Positions 14,686 through 14,734 of a stretch of 14,734 nt of DNA are shown here, piece after piece. How positions within the stretch are numbered: position 1 is the stretch's first letter; every line of letters starts with the position of its first letter. The position numbers and the translations under genes were made by a program. The DNA lies in NCBI GenBank assembly GCA_900548185.1, contig URJJ01000050.1, forward strand, positions 1-14,734, given 5' to 3'. Origin of the DNA: an uncultured Opitutales bacterium (GTDB lineage Bacteria; Verrucomicrobiota; Verrucomicrobiia; Opitutales; Intestinicryptomonadaceae). The notes beneath the pieces were generated by a model. The model saw only the letters and a list, made by a program, of their open reading frames with translations, was not told where the DNA came from and ran no database searches.

Positions 14686-14734
14686 CTGTCTCTTATACAC
14701 ATCTGACGCTGCCGACGAAGCTAGAAGTGTAGAT
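14686..14734 (-). other. Illumina Nextera i5-side adapter (not biological)
   Basis: The bases read as the reverse complement of the mosaic end (ctgtctcttatacacatct), the Nextera read-1 sequence (gacgctgccgacga), an 8-base index (agctagaa) and the start of P5 (gtgtagat). Natural DNA ends at about base 14685. Translation of the mosaic end produces the false C-terminus SLIHI in one frame. Confidence 0.98.

Noticed and set aside
14377..14706. Plus-strand open frame of 109 codons at the right end
   Set aside because: It ends in the adapter (SLIHI), its composition is Arg/Pro/Ala-rich without any family resemblance, and no ribosome-binding site precedes it.

Overview
The window is one cloned or tagmented DNA molecule. 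Bases 1-50 and 14686-14734 are Illumina Nextera library adapters with 8-base index sequences, so only about 51-14685 is biological. The insert is GC-rich, with most third codon positions G or C. It carries ordinary bacterial housekeeping genes beside secreted carbohydrate-type proteins: a signal-peptide TIM-barrel isomerase/epimerase and a beta-helix pectate-lyase-like protein. From memory of such families, this mix best suits the PVC group (Verrucomicrobiota or Lentisphaerota), perhaps a gut or other host-associated lineage. That is an inference with moderate-to-low confidence: there is no rRNA or other decisive marker here.

Layout. At the left is a short non-coding stretch, a strong intrinsic terminator (302-336), and a minus-strand gene for an exported sugar phosphate isomerase/epimerase-like protein (352-1170). 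A 254-base divergent region with overlapping hairpins separates it from a plus-strand run. That run starts with a membrane-anchored protein of unknown role carrying a carboxypeptidase-regulatory-like beta domain (1425-2489). It continues with pheS and pheT (both subunits of phenylalanyl-tRNA synthetase), tatC with an unusually long disordered C-terminal tail, a lipoprotein-like oligopeptide-binding protein, and a single 759-residue protein that fuses the two permease subunits of a Dpp/Opp-type transporter. tatC, the binding protein and the permease overlap end to start (ATGA overlap, then an 8-base overlap), so they are almost certainly co-transcribed and translationally coupled. No transporter ATPase is present in the window. 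After a 314-base gap come rph (RNase PH) and, 12 bases later, a small C_GCAxxG_C_C-family redox-type protein. A hairpin ends that pair. A minus-strand secreted beta-helix protein (12963-14210) faces it, followed by about 475 bases with no convincing gene.

I see no CRISPR array, transposon, phage gene, RNA gene or integration site. The most notable items are the fused OppB-OppC permease with two extra membrane segments in the linker, the acidic/proline/glycine tail on TatC and its coupling to a peptide importer, and a few intergenic hairpins and repeats. I did not find a clearly new biological system; most of the window is recognisable gene families in a slightly unusual arrangement.
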